Counted from the stretch's first letter, positions 1-11,720 are shown. The stretch is DNA of 64,000 nucleotides from Struthio camelus (GCF_040807025.1 NC_090982.1:89839463-89903462); one strand, 5' to 3'. The notes: generated by a model not told the origin, from the letters alone. Numbers and translations are program-made.

Positions 1-3000
1 AGAAATCGGTACTGCAGGCGAAGCGGGGCGCAGGCGCAGTGGTTTCGGCGTGGCTCGTTGGTGCCCTCGGCTGGCCAGAAATCGGTACTGCAGGCGAAGC
101 GGGGCGCAGGCGCAGTGGTTTCGGCGTGACTCGTGGGTGCCCTCGGCTGGCCAGAAATCGGTACTGCAGGCGAAGCGGGGCGCATGCGCAGTGGTTTCGG
201 CGTGGCTCGTGGGTGCCCTCGGCTGGCCAGAAATCGGTACTGCAGGCGAAGCGGGGCGCAGGCGCACTGGGTTTCGGCGTGGCTCGTTGGTGCCCTCGGC
301 TGGCCAGAAATCGGTACTGCAGGCGAAGCGGGGCGCATGCGCACTGGGTTTCGGCGTGGCTCGTGGGTGCCCTCGGCTGGCCAGAAATCGGTACTGCAGC
401 CCGAAAAAACGGTCCTGCAGGCGAAGCGGGGCGCATGCGCACTGGGTTTCGGCGTGGCTCGTTGGTGCCCTCGGCTGGCCAGAAATCGGTACTGCAGGCG
501 AAGCGGGGCGCATGCGCAGTGGTTTCGGCGTGGCTCGTTGGTGCCCTCGGCTGGCCAGAAATCGGTACTGCAGGCGAAGCGGGGCGCAGGCGCAGTGGTT
601 TCGGCGTGGCTCGTTGGTGCCCTCGGCTGGCCAGAAATCGGTACTGCAGGCGAAGCGGGGCGCATGCGCACTGGGTTTCGGCGTGGCTCGTTGGTGCCCT
701 CGGCTGGCCAGAAATCGGTACTGCAGGCGAAGCGGGGCGCATGCGCACTGGGTTTCGGCGTGGCTCGTGGGTGCCCTCGGCTGGCCAGAAATCGGTACTG
801 CAGCACGAAAAATCGGTACTGCAGGCGAAGCGGGGCGCATGCGCACTGGGTTTCGGCGTGGCTCGTTGGTGCCCTCGGCTGGCCAGAAATCGGTACTGCA
901 GGCGAAGCGGGGCGCAGGCGCAGTGGTTTCGGCGTGGCTCGTTGGTGCCCTCGGCTGGCCAGAAATCGGTACTGCAGGCGAAGCGGGGCGCAGGCGCACT
1001 GGGTTTCGGCGTGGCTCGTTGGTGCCCTCGGCTGGCCAGAAATCGGTACTGCAGGCGAAGCGGGGCGCAGGCGCAGTGGTTTCGGCGTGGCTCGTTGGTG
1101 CCCTCGGCTGGCCAGAAATCGGTACTGCAGGCGAAGCGGGGCGCAGGCGCACTGGGTTTCGGCGTGGCTCGTGGGTGCCCTCGGCTGGCCAGAAATCGGT
1201 ACTGCAGCCCGAAAAAACGGTCCTGCAGGCGAAGCGGGGCGCATGCGCACTGGGTTTCGGCGTGGCTCGTTGGTGCCCTCGGCTGGCCAGAAATCGGTAC
1301 TGCAGCGCGAAAAATCGGTACTGCAGGCGAAGCGGGGCGCAGGCGCAGTGGTTTCGGCGTGGCTCGTGGGTGCCCTCGGCTGGCCAGAAATCGGTACTGC
1401 AGGCGAAGCGGGGCGCATGCGCAGTGGTTTCGGCGTGGCTCGTTGGTGCCCTCGGCTGGCCAGAAATCGGTCCTGCAGCGCGAAAAATCGGTACTGCAGG
1501 CGAAGCGGGGCGCATGCGCACTGGGTTTCGGCGTGACTCGTGGGTGCCCTCGGCTGGCCAGAAATCGGTACTACAGCCCGAAAAATCGGTACTGCAGGCG
1601 AAGCGGGGCGCAGGCGCAGTGGTTTCGGCGTGGCTCGTTGGTGCCCTCGGCTGGCCAGAAATCGGTCCTGCAGCGCGAAAAATCCGTACTGCAGGCGAAG
1701 CGGGGCGCATGCGCACTGGGTTTCGGTGTGGCTCGTTGGTGCCCTCGGCTGGCGAGAAATCGGTACTGCAGGCGAAGCGGGGCGCATGCGCAGTGGTTTC
1801 GGCGTGGCTCGTTGGTGCCCTCGGCTGGCCAAAAATCGGTACTGCAGGCGAAGCGGGGTGCATGCGCAGTGGTTTCGGCGTGGCTCGTTGGTGCCCTCGG
1901 CTGGCCAGAAATCGGTACTGCAGGCGAAGCGGGGCGCAGGCGCAGTGGTTTCGGCGTGGCTCGTTGGTGCCCTCGGCTGGCCAGAAATCGGTACTGCAGG
2001 CGAAGCGGGGCGCAGGCGCAGTGGTTTCGGCGTGGCTCGTTGGTGCCCTCGGCTGGCCAGAAATCGGTACTGCAGGCGAAGCGGGGCGCATGCGCACTGG
2101 GTTTCGGCGTGGCTCGTGGGTGCCCTCGGCTGGCCAGAAATCGGTACTGCAGCCCGAAAAATCGGTACTGCAGGCGAAGCGGGGCGCATGCGCACTGGGT
2201 TTCGGCGTGGCTCGTTGGTGCCCTCGGCTGGCCAGAAATCGGTACTGCAGCCCGAAAAATCGGTACTGCAGGCGAAGCGGGGCGCATGCGCACTGGGTTT
2301 CGGCGTGGCTCGTGGGTGCCCTCGGCTGGCCAGAAATCGGTACTGCAGGCGAAGCGGGGCGCATGCGCAGTGGTTTCGGCGTGGCTCGTTGGTGCCCTCG
2401 GCTGGCCAGAAATCGGTACTGCAGGCGAAGCGGGGCGCAGGCGCAGTGGTTTCGGCGTGGCTCGTTGGTGCCCTCGGCTGGCCAGAAATCGGTACTGCAG
2501 GCGAAGCGGGGCGCAGGCGCACTGGGTTTCGGCGTGGCTCGTTGGTGCCCTCGGCTGGCCAGAAATCGGTACTGCAGGCGAAGCGGGGCGCATGCGCACT
2601 GGGTTTCGGCGTGGCTCGTGGGTGCCCTCGGCTGGCCAGAAATCGGTACTGCAGCCCGAAAAAACGGTCCTGCAGGCGAAGCGGGGCGCATGCGCACTGG
2701 GTTTCGGCGTGGCTCGTTGGTGCCCTCGGCTGGCCAGAAATCGGTACTGCAGGCGAAGCGGGGCGCATGCGCACTGGGTTTCGGCGTGGCTCGTTGGTGC
2801 CCTCGGCTGGCCAGAAATCGGTACTGCAGGCGAAGCGGGGCGCAGGCGCAGTGGTTTCGGCGTGGCTCGTGGGTGCCCTCGGCTGGCCAGAAATCGGTAC
2901 TGCAGGCGAAGCGGGGCGCATGCGCACTGGGTTTCGGCGTGGCTCGTTGGTGCCCTCGGCTGGCCAGAAATCGGTACTGCAGCGCGAAAAATCGGTACTG

Positions 3001-6000
3001 CAGGCGAAGCGGGGCGCATGCGCAGTGGTTTCGGCGTGGCTCGTGGGTGCCCTCGGCTGGCCAGAAATCGGTACTGCAGGCGAAGCGGGGCGCATGCGCA
3101 CTGGGTTTCGGCGTGGCTCGTTGGTGCCCTCGGCTGGCCAGAAATCGGTCCTGCAGCGCGAAAAATCGGTACTGCAGGCGAAGCGGGGCGCATGCGCACT
3201 GGGTTTCGGCGTGGCTCGTGGGGGCCCTCGGCTGGCCAGAAATCGGTACTACAGCCCGAAAAATCGGTACTGCAGGCGAAGCGGGGCGCAGGCGCAGTGG
3301 TTTCGGCGTGGCTCGTTGGTGCCCTCGGCTGGCCAGAAATCGGTACTGCAGCGCGAAAAATCCGTACTGCAGGCGAAGCGGGGCGCATGCGCACTGGGTT
3401 TCGGTGTGGCTCGTTGGTGCCCTAGGCTGGCGAAAAATCAGTACTGCAGGCGAAGCGGGGCGCATGCGCAGTGGTTTCGGCGTGGCTCGTTGGTGCCCTC
3501 GGCTGGCCAAAAATCGGTACTGCAGGCGAAGCGGGGTGCATGCGCAGTGGTTTCGGCGTGGCTCGTTGGTGCCCTCGGCTGGCCAGAAATCGGTACTGCA
3601 GGCGAAGCGGGGCGCAGGCGCAGTGGTTTCGGCGTGGCTCGTTGGTGCCCTCGGCTGGCCAGAAATCGGTACTGCAGGCGAAGCGGGGCGCATGCGCACT
3701 GGGTTTCGGCGTGGCTCGTTGGTGCCCTCGGCTGGCCAGAAATCGGTACTGCAGGCGAAGCGGGGCGCATGCGCAGTGGTTTCGGCGTGGCTCGTGGGTG
3801 CCCTCGGCTGGCCAGAAATCGGTACTGCAGGCGAAGCGGGGCGCAGGCGCAGTGGTTTCGGCGTGGCTCGTTGGTGCCCTCGGCTGGCCAGAAATCGGTA
3901 CTGCAGCGCGAAAAATCGGTCCTGCAGGCGAAGCGGGGCGCATGCGCAGTGGTTTCGGCGTGGCTCGTTGGTGCCCTCGGCTAGCCAGAAATCGGTACTG
4001 CAGGCGAAGCGGGGCGCAGGCGCAGTGGTTTCGGCGTGGCTCGTTGGTGCCCTCGGCTGGCCAGAAATCGGTACTGCAGGCGAAGCGGGGCGCATGCGCA
4101 GTGGTTTCGGCGTGGCTCGTTGGTGCCCTCGGCTGGCCAGAAATCGGTACTGCAGGCGAAGCGGGGCGCAGGCGCAGTGGTTTCGGCGTGGCTCGTTGGT
4201 GCCCTCGGCTGGCCAGAAATCGGTCCTGCAGGCGAAGCGGGGCGCATGCGCAGTGGTTTCGGCGTGGCTCGTTGGTGCCCTCGGCTGGCCAGAAATCGGT
4301 ACTGCAGGCGAAGCGGGGCGCATGCGCAGTGGTTTCGGCGTGGCTCGTTGGTGCCCTCGGCTGGCCAGAAATCGGTACTGCAGGCGAAGCGGGGCGCAGG
4401 CGCAGTGGTTTCGGCGTGGCTCGTTGGTGCCCTCGGCTGGCCAGAAATCGGTACTGCAGGCGAAGCGGGGCGCAGGCGCAGTGGTTTCGGCGTGGCTCGT
4501 TGGTGCCCTCGGCTGGCCAGAAATCGGTACTGCAGGCGAAGCGGGGCGCAGGCGCAGTGGTTTCGGCGTGGCTCGTTGGTGCCCTCGGCTGGCCAGAAAT
4601 CGGTACTGCAGGCGAAGCGGGGCGCAGGCGCAGTGGTTTCGGCGTGGCTCGTTGGTGCCCTCGGCTGGCCAGAAATCGGTACTGCAGGCGAAGCGGGGCG
4701 CAGGCGCAGTGGTTTCGGCGTGGCTCGTTGGTGCCCTCGGCTGGCGAAAAATCGGTACTGCAGGCGAAGCGGGGCGCATGCGCACTGGGTTTCGGCGTGG
4801 CTCGTTGGTGCCCTCGGCTGGCCAGAAATCGGTACTGCAGGCGAAGCGGGGCGCATGCGCAGTGGTTTCGGCGTGGCTCGTGGGTGCCCTCGGCTGGCCA
4901 GAAATCGGTACTGCAGGCGAAGCGGGGCGCAGGCGCAGTGGTTTCGGCGTGGCTCGTTGGTGCCCTCGGCTGGCCAGAAATCGGTACTGCAGCGCGAAAA
5001 ATCGGTCCTGCAGGCGAAGCGGGGCGCATGCGCAGTGGTTTCGGCGTGGCTCGTTGGTGCCCTCGGCTAGCCAGAAATCGGTACTGCAGGCGAAGCGGGG
5101 CGCAGGCGCAGTGGTTTCGGCGTGGCTCGTTGGTGCCCTCGGCTGGCCAGAAATCGGTACTGCAGGCGAAGCGGGGCGCATGCGCAGTGGTTTCGGCGTG
5201 GCTCGTTGGTGCCCTCGGCTGGCCAGAAATCGGTACTGCAGGCGAAGCGGGGCGCAGGCGCAGTGGTTTCGGCGTGGCTCGTTGGTGCCCTCGGCTGGCC
5301 AGAAATCGGTCCTGCAGGCGAAGCGGGGCGCATGCGCAGTGGTTTCGGCGTGGCTCGTTGGTGCCCTCGGCTGGCCAGAAATCGGTACTGCAGGCGAAGC
5401 GGGGCGCATGCGCAGTGGTTTCGGCGTGGCTCGTTGGTGCCCTCGGCTGGCCAGAAATCGGTACTGCAGGCGAAGCGGGGCGCAGGCGCAGTGGTTTCGG
5501 CGTGGCTCGTTGGTGCCCTCGGCTGGCCAGAAATCGGTACTGCAGGCGAAGCGGGGCGCAGGCGCAGTGGTTTCGGCGTGGCTCGTGGGTGCCCTCGGCT
5601 GGCCAGAAATCGGTACTGCAGGCGAAGCGGGGCGCAGGCGCAGTGGTTTCGGCGTGGCTCGTTGGTGCCCTCGGCTGGCGAAAAATCGGTACTGCAGGCG
5701 AAGCGGGGCGCATGCGCACTGGGTTTCGGCGTGGCTCGTTGGTGCCCTCGGCTGGCCAGAAATCGGTACTGCAGGCGAAGCGGGGCGCATGCGCAGTGGT
5801 TTCGGCGTGGCTCGTGGGTGCCCTCGGCTGGCCAGAAATCGGTACTGCAGGCGAAGCGGGGCGCAGGCGCACTGGGTTTCGGCGTGGCTCGTTGGTGCCC
5901 TCGGCTGGCCAGAAATCGGTACTGCAGCGCGAAAAATCGGTCCTGCAGGCGAAGCGGGGCGCATGCGCAGTGGTTTCGGCGTGGCTCGTTGGTGCCCTCG

Positions 6001-8087
6001 GCTAGCCAGAAATCGGTACTGCAGGCGAAGCGGGGCGCAGGCGCAGTGGTTTCGGCGTGGCTCGTTGGTGCCCTCGGCTGGCCAGAAATCGGTACTGCAG
6101 GCGAAGCGGGGCGCATGCGCAGTGGTTTCGGCGTGGCTCGTTGGTGCCCTCGGCTGGCCAGAAATCGGTACTGCAGGCGAAGCGGGGCGCAGGCGCAGTG
6201 GTTTCGGCGTGGCTCGTTGGTGCCCTCGGCTGGCCAGAAATCGGTCCTGCAGGCGAAGCGGGGCGCATGCGCAGTGGTTTCGGCGTGGCTCGTGGGGGCC
6301 CTCGGCTGGCCAGAAATCGGTACTGCAGGCGAAGCGGGGCGCATGCGCAGTGGTTTCGGCGTGGCTCGTTGGTGCCCTCGGCTGGCCAAAAATCGGTACT
6401 GCAGGCGAAGCGGGGCGCAGGCGCAGTGGTTTCGGCGTGGCTCGTTGGTGCCCTCGGCTGGCCAGAAATCGGTACTGCAGGCGAAGCGGGGCGCAGGCGC
6501 AGTGGTTTCGGCGTGGCTCGTTGGTGCCCTCGGCTGGCCAGAAATCGGTACTGCAGGCGAAGCGGGGCGCAGGCGCAGTGGTTTCGGCGTGGCTCGTTGG
6601 TGCCCTCGGCTGGCCAGAAATCGGTACTGCAGGCGAAGCGGGGCGCAGGCGCAGTGGTTTCGGCGTGGCTCGTTGGTGCCCTCGGCTGGCGAAAAATCGG
6701 TACTGCAGGCGAAGCGGGGCGCATGCGCACTGGGTTTCGGCGTGGCTCGTTGGTGCCCTCGGCTGGCCAGAAATCGGTACTGCAGGCGAAGCGGGGCGCA
6801 TGCGCAGTGGTTTCGGCGTGGCTCGTGGGTGCCCTCGGCTGGCCAGAAATCGGTACTGCAGGCGAAGCGGGGCGCAGGCGCACTGGGTTTCGGCGTGGCT
6901 CGTTGGTGCCCTCGGCTGGCCAGAAATCGGTACTGCAGCGCGAAAAATCGGTCCTGCAGGCGAAGCGGGGCGCATGCGCAGTGGTTTCGGCGTGGCTCGT
7001 TGGTGCCCTCGGCTAGCCAGAAATCGGTACTGCAGGCGAAGCGGGGCGCAGGCGCAGTGGTTTCGGCGTGGCTCGTTGGTGCCCTCGGCTGGCCAGAAAT
7101 CGGTACTGCAGGCGAAGCGGGGCGCATGCGCAGTGGTTTCGGCGTGGCTCGTTGGTGCCCTCGGCTGGCCAGAAATCGGTACTGCAGGCGAAGCGGGGCG
7201 CAGGCGCAGTGGTTTCGGCGTGGCTCGTTGGTGCCCTCGGCTGGCCAGAAATCGGTCCTGCAGGCGAAGCGGGGCGCAGGCGCAGTGGTTTCGGCGTGGC
7301 TCGTTGGTGCCCTCGGCTGGCCAGAAATCGGTACTGCAGGCGAAGCGGGGCGCAGGCGCAGTGGTTTCGGCGTGGCTCGTTGGTGCCCTCGGCTGGCCAG
7401 AAATCGGTACTGCAGGCGAAGCGGGGCGCATGCGCAGTGGTTTCGGCGTGGCTCGTTGGTGCCCTCGGCTAGCCAGAAATCGGTACTGCAGGCGAAGCGG
7501 GGCGCAGGCGCAGTGGTTTCGGCGTGGCTCGTTGGTGCCCTCGGCTGGCCAGAAATCGGTACTGCAGGCGAAGCGGGGCGCAGGCGCAGTGGTTTCGGCG
7601 TGGCTCGTTGGTGCCCTCGGCTGGCCAGAAATCGGTCCTGCAGGCGAAGCGGGGCGCATGCGCAGTGGTTTCGGCGTGGCTCGTGGGGGCCCTCGGCTGG
7701 CCAGAAATCGGTACTGCAGGCGAAGCGGGGCGCATGCGCAGTGGTTTCGGCGTGGCTCGTTGGTGCCCTCGGCTGGCCAAAAATCGGTACTGCAGGCGAA
7801 GCGGGGCGCAGGCGCAGTGGTTTCGGCGTGGCTCGTTGGTGCCCTCGGCTGGCCAGAAATCGGTCCTGCAGGCGAAGCGGGGCGCAGGCGCAGTGGTTTC
7901 GGCGTGGCTCGTTGGTGCCCTCGGCTGGCCAGAAATCGGTACTGCAGGCGAAGCGGGGCGCAGGCGCAGTGGTTTCGGCGTGGCGAAGCGGGGCGCAGGT
8001 GCACTTGCTCGTCGGCGCTCGTTCGTGCCCTCGGCTGGCGAAAAGTGGGTACTGCAGGCGAAGCGGGGCGCATGCGCGGTGCTCGAG
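1..8087 (+). repeat. 76/77-bp CpG-dense satellite array 1 (3' part, cut by window start)
   Basis: This is a head-to-tail array of about 100 monomers. The basic monomer is 76 bp (AGAAATCGGTACTGCAG recurs at 1, 77 and onward). A 77-bp form has GCGCACTGGGTTTCGG in place of GCGCAGTGGTTTCGG. Longer forms repeat an internal GAAAAATCGGTACTGCAG piece, adding 21 bp. Each monomer has a PstI site (CTGCAG), an NRF1-type site and a minus-strand CTCF-like site. The consensus has 32 G, 20 C and 9 CpG in 76 bp, so the plus strand is G-rich and CpG is not depleted. A CTAG-bearing variant at 3981, 5067, 6002, 7013 and 7469 marks sub-blocks. The last monomers (about 7985-8087) are truncated and diverged where they merge into the promoter at 8060-8170. 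The array is collinear with 29617-37681 of array 2. Confidence 0.97.
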
Positions 8088-8170
8088 AGCCGGGCCCCCC
8101 GCGCTCCCGCGCCCCGTTCGCGATCGGCGCATGCGCGGAGGGCGGCGCATGCGCGGCGGCGGGCAGCAGC
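8060..8170 (+). promoter_or_regulatory. array-edge promoter with three perfect NRF1 palindromes (unit 1)
   Basis: GCGCATGCGC occurs at 8068-8077, 8127-8136 and 8145-8154, the last one 16 bp before an ATG at 8171. The ATG sits in CATGGCGGCG, a YY1-type core often found at vertebrate start sites. No TATA box is seen. The first NRF1 site is inside the last, diverged satellite monomer, so promoter and satellite grade into one another. NRF1 is known to bind such palindromes when they are unmethylated and to drive CpG-island promoters. Promoter activity here is inferred. Confidence 0.6.
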
Positions 8171-8256
8171 ATGGCGGCGCGCGGGGACGGAGTTTTCGCT
8201 GGGGCGGCGGCGGGTGCGGGCCGAGGCCGCCCGGAGTCGGAGATCTGGGGGCCCCG
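8171..8256 (+). CDS. candidate first coding exon, Ala/Gly/Arg-rich N-terminus (unit 1)
   Basis: The ATG at 8171 is the first one after the NRF1 cluster and opens 29 codons (MAARGDGVFAGAAAG..., ending SEIWGPR) before an in-frame TGA at 8258. A donor-like CCCCG|GTGAGG at 8257 overlaps that stop, and a second GAG|GTGAGC lies 5 bp later. Using the first donor leaves the frame in phase 2 and removes the stop. Joined to the candidate exon at 8457 it stays open for about 75 codons. The product is not recognised, and the composition is what any CpG island would give. It could instead be a 5' leader or a small upstream frame. The position after NRF1 sites is the main support. Confidence 0.35.
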
Positions 8257-8456
8257 GTGAGGTGAGCGCGTCCCCTCGGGCGGCCGCGGGCGTCGGGCGG
8301 TTTCTGCCCGCGGGGGCCGTCGCTGCGTGGAGGCGGAGGTGCGGGGCGAGATTTGGGGAGGGGGCTCGTGCCTGGCGCCGCGCCGCGCCGGCAGCGCGGC
8401 CCAGGGTCTGCCGGGAGCGCGGGTTTGACCGTCCGTTTGCCGTGTGTCGCCCTCAG

Positions 8457-8595
8457 GGCCCCGGTTCCTCCCTGGCGCGGCCGGGGCGGGCGCTCGCCCC
8501 TGCGGAGGCGGCCGGGAGGAGCGGCGAGGCTGGCGGGCCCCGGAGCGGCGCTGGGCGGACGGCTCCCGTCGCGGCAGGCCTGCCCGAGGGTGCTG
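8457..8595 (+). CDS. candidate exon 2, Arg/Pro/Gly-rich, strong donor (unit 1)
   Basis: The segment has an acceptor-like TGTGTCGCCCTCAG|GGCC and a strong donor GGTGCTG|GTAAGT at 8596. It is 139 bp: one base completes a codon and 46 codons follow, so it joins the phase-2 end of 8171-8256 and leaves phase 0. The encoded C-terminus is ...RQACPRVL. The donor region resembles that of the candidate exon at 20835-20943 (AAGGGTGTTG|GTAAGC, ...HPRVL), which has the same phases, so the two may be duplicated exons. No domain is recognised. CpG-island composition alone keeps such frames open, so coding is uncertain. Confidence 0.35.
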
Positions 8596-10954
8596 GTAAG
8601 TCGCAAGGAAGCTTAAAGCTACCGGACCAAACCGACTTAAGGTCACTTTGAGCCAGGTGCAGTTAGCGCAGCGCCGAGAACGTTTACTTGAGAGTTGTAG
8701 CTAGGGAAACGAGAAGGTGGACAGGGGAAAAATACGCCCAGGCGCCCTGAGGCCTCCCCCAGTCGCAGGCACAGACTGTGGGCCCCAGCCAACCCGGGTA
8801 CCAACTGACTGTAACCCCTGCTGAGCCTCGCTGAGCCCCGCGCCCTCCTGCACAGCTGCCCCACAGCTGTGGGGTTCCCCAGTCCAGTGTGTGTCGATGG
8901 GTCCTCCGTTGCCTCTTACATCTCCCCAGGCACGCGTATGCTGCACAGGAGTGTGGGTGTCTCCAGCAGTGGCACAGCAGCCTGATGCCTCTTGTCTGGA
9001 AGGTGGGGTCCTTCACAGCTCTTCTGGGCTCTTGGTGAGTTCCCTGCTGCCTCTTCTGGCATTCTGTACAAGCTCGTAGATCCTTCCTCCTCTTCCAGTG
9101 GCTTCTCCTGCAAAGCTGACAGCCACATGCAGCACTGCTGTGCACTCAGTACGCATCTGGGGTGGCACCCCTGCCGTTGAGGGCCCTGCAGATTCCCACC
9201 CTTCCTGCTTCCAGCTCCCCCAAAAGCCAAGAAACCACCCACAGATCCTGTCCTAACACCCCTACAGACCCCAAAATGCCTCCAAACCCTGCCACAACAT
9301 TGTCACTGACTCCAGACTTTCCCCCTCCAAGCCCCATACAGTCCTAAAACCACTCCTAGACCCTGTCCCCACAGCAGCGAGGTGTCCTAATTAGAGGGTG
9401 TGATCTGTGTCCCCCTTGACTCAGTCCTGCTTTGGAGAAAAGAGAATTTGCAGCACTTCTTGGTGAAGAATGTTGGCAGGTGGGTGCACAGATGACAAAC
9501 CGATTTTTCTCTCTCTTTTTCTGAGCCACCTCTCGGGACCCTCTGTGCCTGCAAGAGGACTTTCTAAATGCGGCTGGTCTAGGATAATTGTGCTCTGTGC
9601 AATGCTTAAGGAGAACATTAACATACAATTGCAGGCTAAGGAATAACCTAAACAAATAAAAGGCTCAGGAAAAGCCTAAGGGAACGCTGAAGGGCTATGG
9701 GAAGCCCCCAACCATACTGTAGAAAAAAGTGTGGGTCTTAGGCACGTCCTCAGAGAAGGAGAGATGTGTTACTCCAATCCATGGGACAATGGGTGCTATT
9801 AATTACCACCTGTAATTACCAAAAGTTCTGTAAAAGCAGAAGGGGCTAGAGATGATGCATAGCAGATTATGGACTATACGTAAAGTTGAAACAAACAACA
9901 ACCCCCTCTTAAAATAGAAACAGGTTAGTCCTAGGCAGTAGATGAATGTAGCTTTGAGTAATGTGAAGAGCAGGGGTTATGTCAATCACCCTGAAAGCCC
10001 TGGAGAAGTGGTGCAAAAAATCTATACCCTTGTGGCCTCATCAGTCTTTTGGGTTTGTTTGGCAGGGTAGTCCACTGAAGGAGAACGTTTTGAAGAGAAG
10101 CAGCTAGACCTAGTGATCCAGTTGTTCACCTTTGGTCATTGCCTCTAAGGCAAGCATCCACGTATAGGAGGAATAATCTAGGAGATGTATCAAAAAGGTA
10201 ACAGGTTTGAAACAGAGGCAGGCAAATTAAGTGCTGTCATTCTTCCATGTAGTTAAAGACTGAGAGAATTGTTGGTTAAGCATGTGTATACAAGGGTTTG
10301 AGAAAGGATATTGAATGGTACAATAACACTGAACCAGACTAAGGTTTCATGGAAGATGGCATAGGTGTGTATTAGGTGATGTGCCTGCCTGTCTAATAAC
10401 CTAGCCCTAGTTGCTGTATGTTTTGTTACCAAACTGTTTACCTGTAACGTATGATGCCGAGTGCTGTTATAACTGCTGTCTCCATCTCCCCAAAAGGGAA
10501 ACCCCATTCCTCCTGTTGAGGAAGGATCCCTAGGAATAGTGATCAGGATAACAGATCACCAACATATAACAGAAGGTCTGCACGTGTTACAAAAAGTATG
10601 CTGCATACATATTTCTTTGCATGTGACTTTATGTATCTATGAAGCATCATATTTTAAGAGCTACAAGACAGCAACTTATTATCATAGGGGAATGATAGTC
10701 AAGTGACCAGAGTTCCCGAAGAGGAAGTGAGAGTGAGAGAGAAGTATCTGAATTGTAAAATTAAGAGGTGAATTTCAGGAAGGCTCAATTGGTGCAACCC
10801 CAGGTTCCTGATATGGCAATGGTATTTGGGGAAACAGGAATATAGTAGCTAGAAAAAAGGTTAAAGCCTTATGAAATTAAGACTCTTTCTTGTCAGTTCC
10901 AACTTTAGGGCAATTTTAGGAGGATTTAATTTCCTCCGGCAGTGTTAATATAAC
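8596..10954. other. non-coding spacer stretch, no gene seen (unit 1)
   Basis: After the CpG island the sequence becomes mixed (8.6-9.6 kb), then AT-rich (9.6-10.95 kb). Open frames here are short and overlap on both strands. About 10255-10310 (ACTGAGAGAATTGTTGG, then GGTTAAGC) resembles 17815-17870, and 10700-10905 (ending GGTTAAAGCC) resembles 21190-21390, so the stretch contains ancient duplicated pieces. It may be intronic if the exon series is real. Copies: 38190-40548 and 58516-60874. Confidence 0.6.
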
Positions 10955-11467
10955 TTGCGTGGTATCGGCAGACCACGGTGGGAATTACGGGAAAGGAGTC
11001 AGGAATGGAGCTGGAACAAGGAACATGATGCTGCTTTCACTCAACTGAAAGAAGCGGCTGTAAAATCTCCTGCCCTCAAATTCCCAGGACAAGGCAAGCC
11101 TTTTTCAGTAAGGATTCCCACATCTACTGATTCCATGGGAGCAGCGCTGCTGCAAAAGAGCAGTAGAGGGAAAGTGGGTGCCAGTGGCATCATCCTTACA
11201 TCCCCTTTGAGGCCCGAACAGAAACTCTCTGGCTGTGAGAAAGACTGTTTAGAAGCAATCTGGGCTGTAACTGTCTTTGAGACTTTTACCTTTTATCAGC
11301 CCAGATGCAGCCCAATCTGCTCAATTCCCTCTAAACTAGCTCATGTCAGGGAAATAAATAGGCAGCAGAGTATCCTCTGTCTAAGTGGGACAGTGGGCAC
11401 TGATCTTAACAAGGGGGGAGTTACAGTGCAAGTGTACCAAGAAGCGGATCATCTTCTGTGCATCTGA
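10955..11467 (+). mobile_element. endogenous retrovirus pol fossil, end of RT to RNase H region (unit 1)
   Basis: The translated segment has the spaced signature of the end of reverse transcriptase and the tether/RNase H start of retroviral pol: an EHDAAFTQLKEA helix, a MGAALLQ strand, then LRPEQKLSGCEKDCLEAIWAV. I judge it related to gamma/class I or class III (ERV-L-like) elements, without being able to choose. It is a fragment: no LTR, gag or env was recognised around it. It is old relative to the macrosatellite, because it is present in all three spacers at the same place. The surrounding AT-rich 9.6-11.7 kb may include more of the element. Confidence 0.6.
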
Positions 11468-11720
11468 ATTGAATGAGGGGTAGAGCGTGGTTGTGCCAAA
11501 AATGTGGACACAGAAGGCTTCTGAAAGATTAAGCTCTAGGAGCTACTTAGTCTAACTTCCCTTTCACAGCAACCCAAGTGTCTTCATGGCTTCCAAAAGG
11601 GGAGTTGGGGGAAGCGGTATTTGTGGCTTGCCTGTGCTCGTTTGCTTTGCTTGTGTGTATATTAGATCTGCTTTTGTGCATATAAACGGGTTTGTCTTAT
11701 GATTTTCTGCAGAGCTCTGA

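Larger units (their letters stand above)
8088..8600. promoter_or_regulatory. CpG island downstream of the array edge (unit 1)
   Basis: Very GC- and CpG-rich unique sequence continues the CpG density of the array for about 500 bp, then stops abruptly near 8600, where the sequence becomes ordinary. It contains candidate exons 1 and 2. Copies: 37682-38194 and 58008-58520. Confidence 0.7.

Noticed and set aside
1-8087. CRISPR array
   Set aside because: Repeats are directly abutting with no unique spacers, the host is eukaryotic, and there are no cas genes.
1-8087. Known avian 41-42-bp microchromosome repeats (CNM/PO41 type)
   Set aside because: The period is clearly 76/77 bp and the words do not match what I recall of those families. 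A library search would settle it.
50-8260. Giant plus-strand open frame of about 2,700 codons through array 1
   Set aside because: The monomer lacks stops in all phases, 76 bp is not a multiple of three, and frames are open on both strands. The protein is a low-complexity cycling repeat with no start or domain context.
9640-11720. Complete provirus with LTRs
   Set aside because: Only a pol-like segment is recognisable. No paired terminal repeats, gag or env could be found.
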